This document shows positions 63,961 through 64,000 of a stretch of 64,000 nt of DNA, in pieces. The position numbers and the translations under genes are program-made. The notes under the pieces are model-generated. The model was not told the origin of the DNA and did no database searches. It saw nothing but the letters and a program-made list of their open reading frames with translations. This DNA comes from Lateolabrax maculatus (Eukaryota > Chordata > Actinopteri > Acropomatiformes > Lateolabracidae): the NCBI GenBank assembly GCA_031216445.1, contig CM062201.1, positions 6,409,501 to 6,473,500 of the forward strand. The letters run 5' to 3'. Every line of letters starts with the position of its first letter. Position 1 is the stretch's first letter.

Positions 63961-64000
63961 ACATTAGCTTAAAAAAATGACAAAACATCCAGTATCACAA

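Overview
The window is genomic DNA from a ray-finned fish, most likely a spiny-rayed (percomorph) teleost. The reasons are multi-exon vertebrate genes with GT-AG introns, teleost-type protein sequences, CpG-island promoters, long dinucleotide microsatellites, and several dispersed repeat families that I recognise from percomorph genomes. There is no bacterial-style gene organisation, no CRISPR array and no tRNA or rRNA gene that I can support.

Layout. (1) 1806-9431, minus strand: a complete 12-coding-exon class B1 GPCR of the calcitonin receptor / calcitonin receptor-like family (500 codons before the stop, signal peptide to C-tail). (2) About 9.5-22.8 kb: gene-poor spacer with microsatellites, poly-G tracts and decayed transposable elements. 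One unexplained minus-strand ORF pair lies near 18.1-18.6 kb. (3) 22.8-44.1 kb, plus strand: the complete gene for the HECT E3 ubiquitin ligase Itch. It has a CpG-island promoter, a non-coding exon 1, 23 coding exons encoding 914 aa (C2, proline-rich region, four WW domains, HECT) and a long 3' UTR with a clear poly(A) signal. (4) 44.1-51.2 kb: repeat-rich spacer holding an orphan promoter/first-exon candidate, a foldback element with 18-bp terminal inverted repeats, tandem ~0.7 kb units carrying a decayed LINE reverse-transcriptase fragment, another dispersed repeat and an LTR-like segment. (5) 51.8-60.3 kb, minus strand: the complete 16-exon gene for the zinc-finger transcription factor ZNF341 (947 aa). 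(6) 60.33-61.6 kb: a head-to-head CpG-rich promoter region with NF-Y, Sp1 and two E2F sites. (7) 62.0 kb to the window end, plus strand: the first two coding exons of e2f1. The rest of that gene lies beyond the window, and its intron 2 carries an antisense LINE fragment.

The reading frame of every coding exon was joined by hand: exon phases agree across all 12, 23 and 16 exons of the three complete genes. itch, znf341 and e2f1 all belong to the region equivalent to human 20q11.22, so this is a compacted piece of conserved synteny. The calcitonin-family receptor is not part of that human neighbourhood. Functionally the genes are independent: peptide-hormone signalling, ubiquitin ligation, STAT-gene transcription control and cell-cycle transcription. 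Only znf341 and e2f1 look likely to share a regulatory region.
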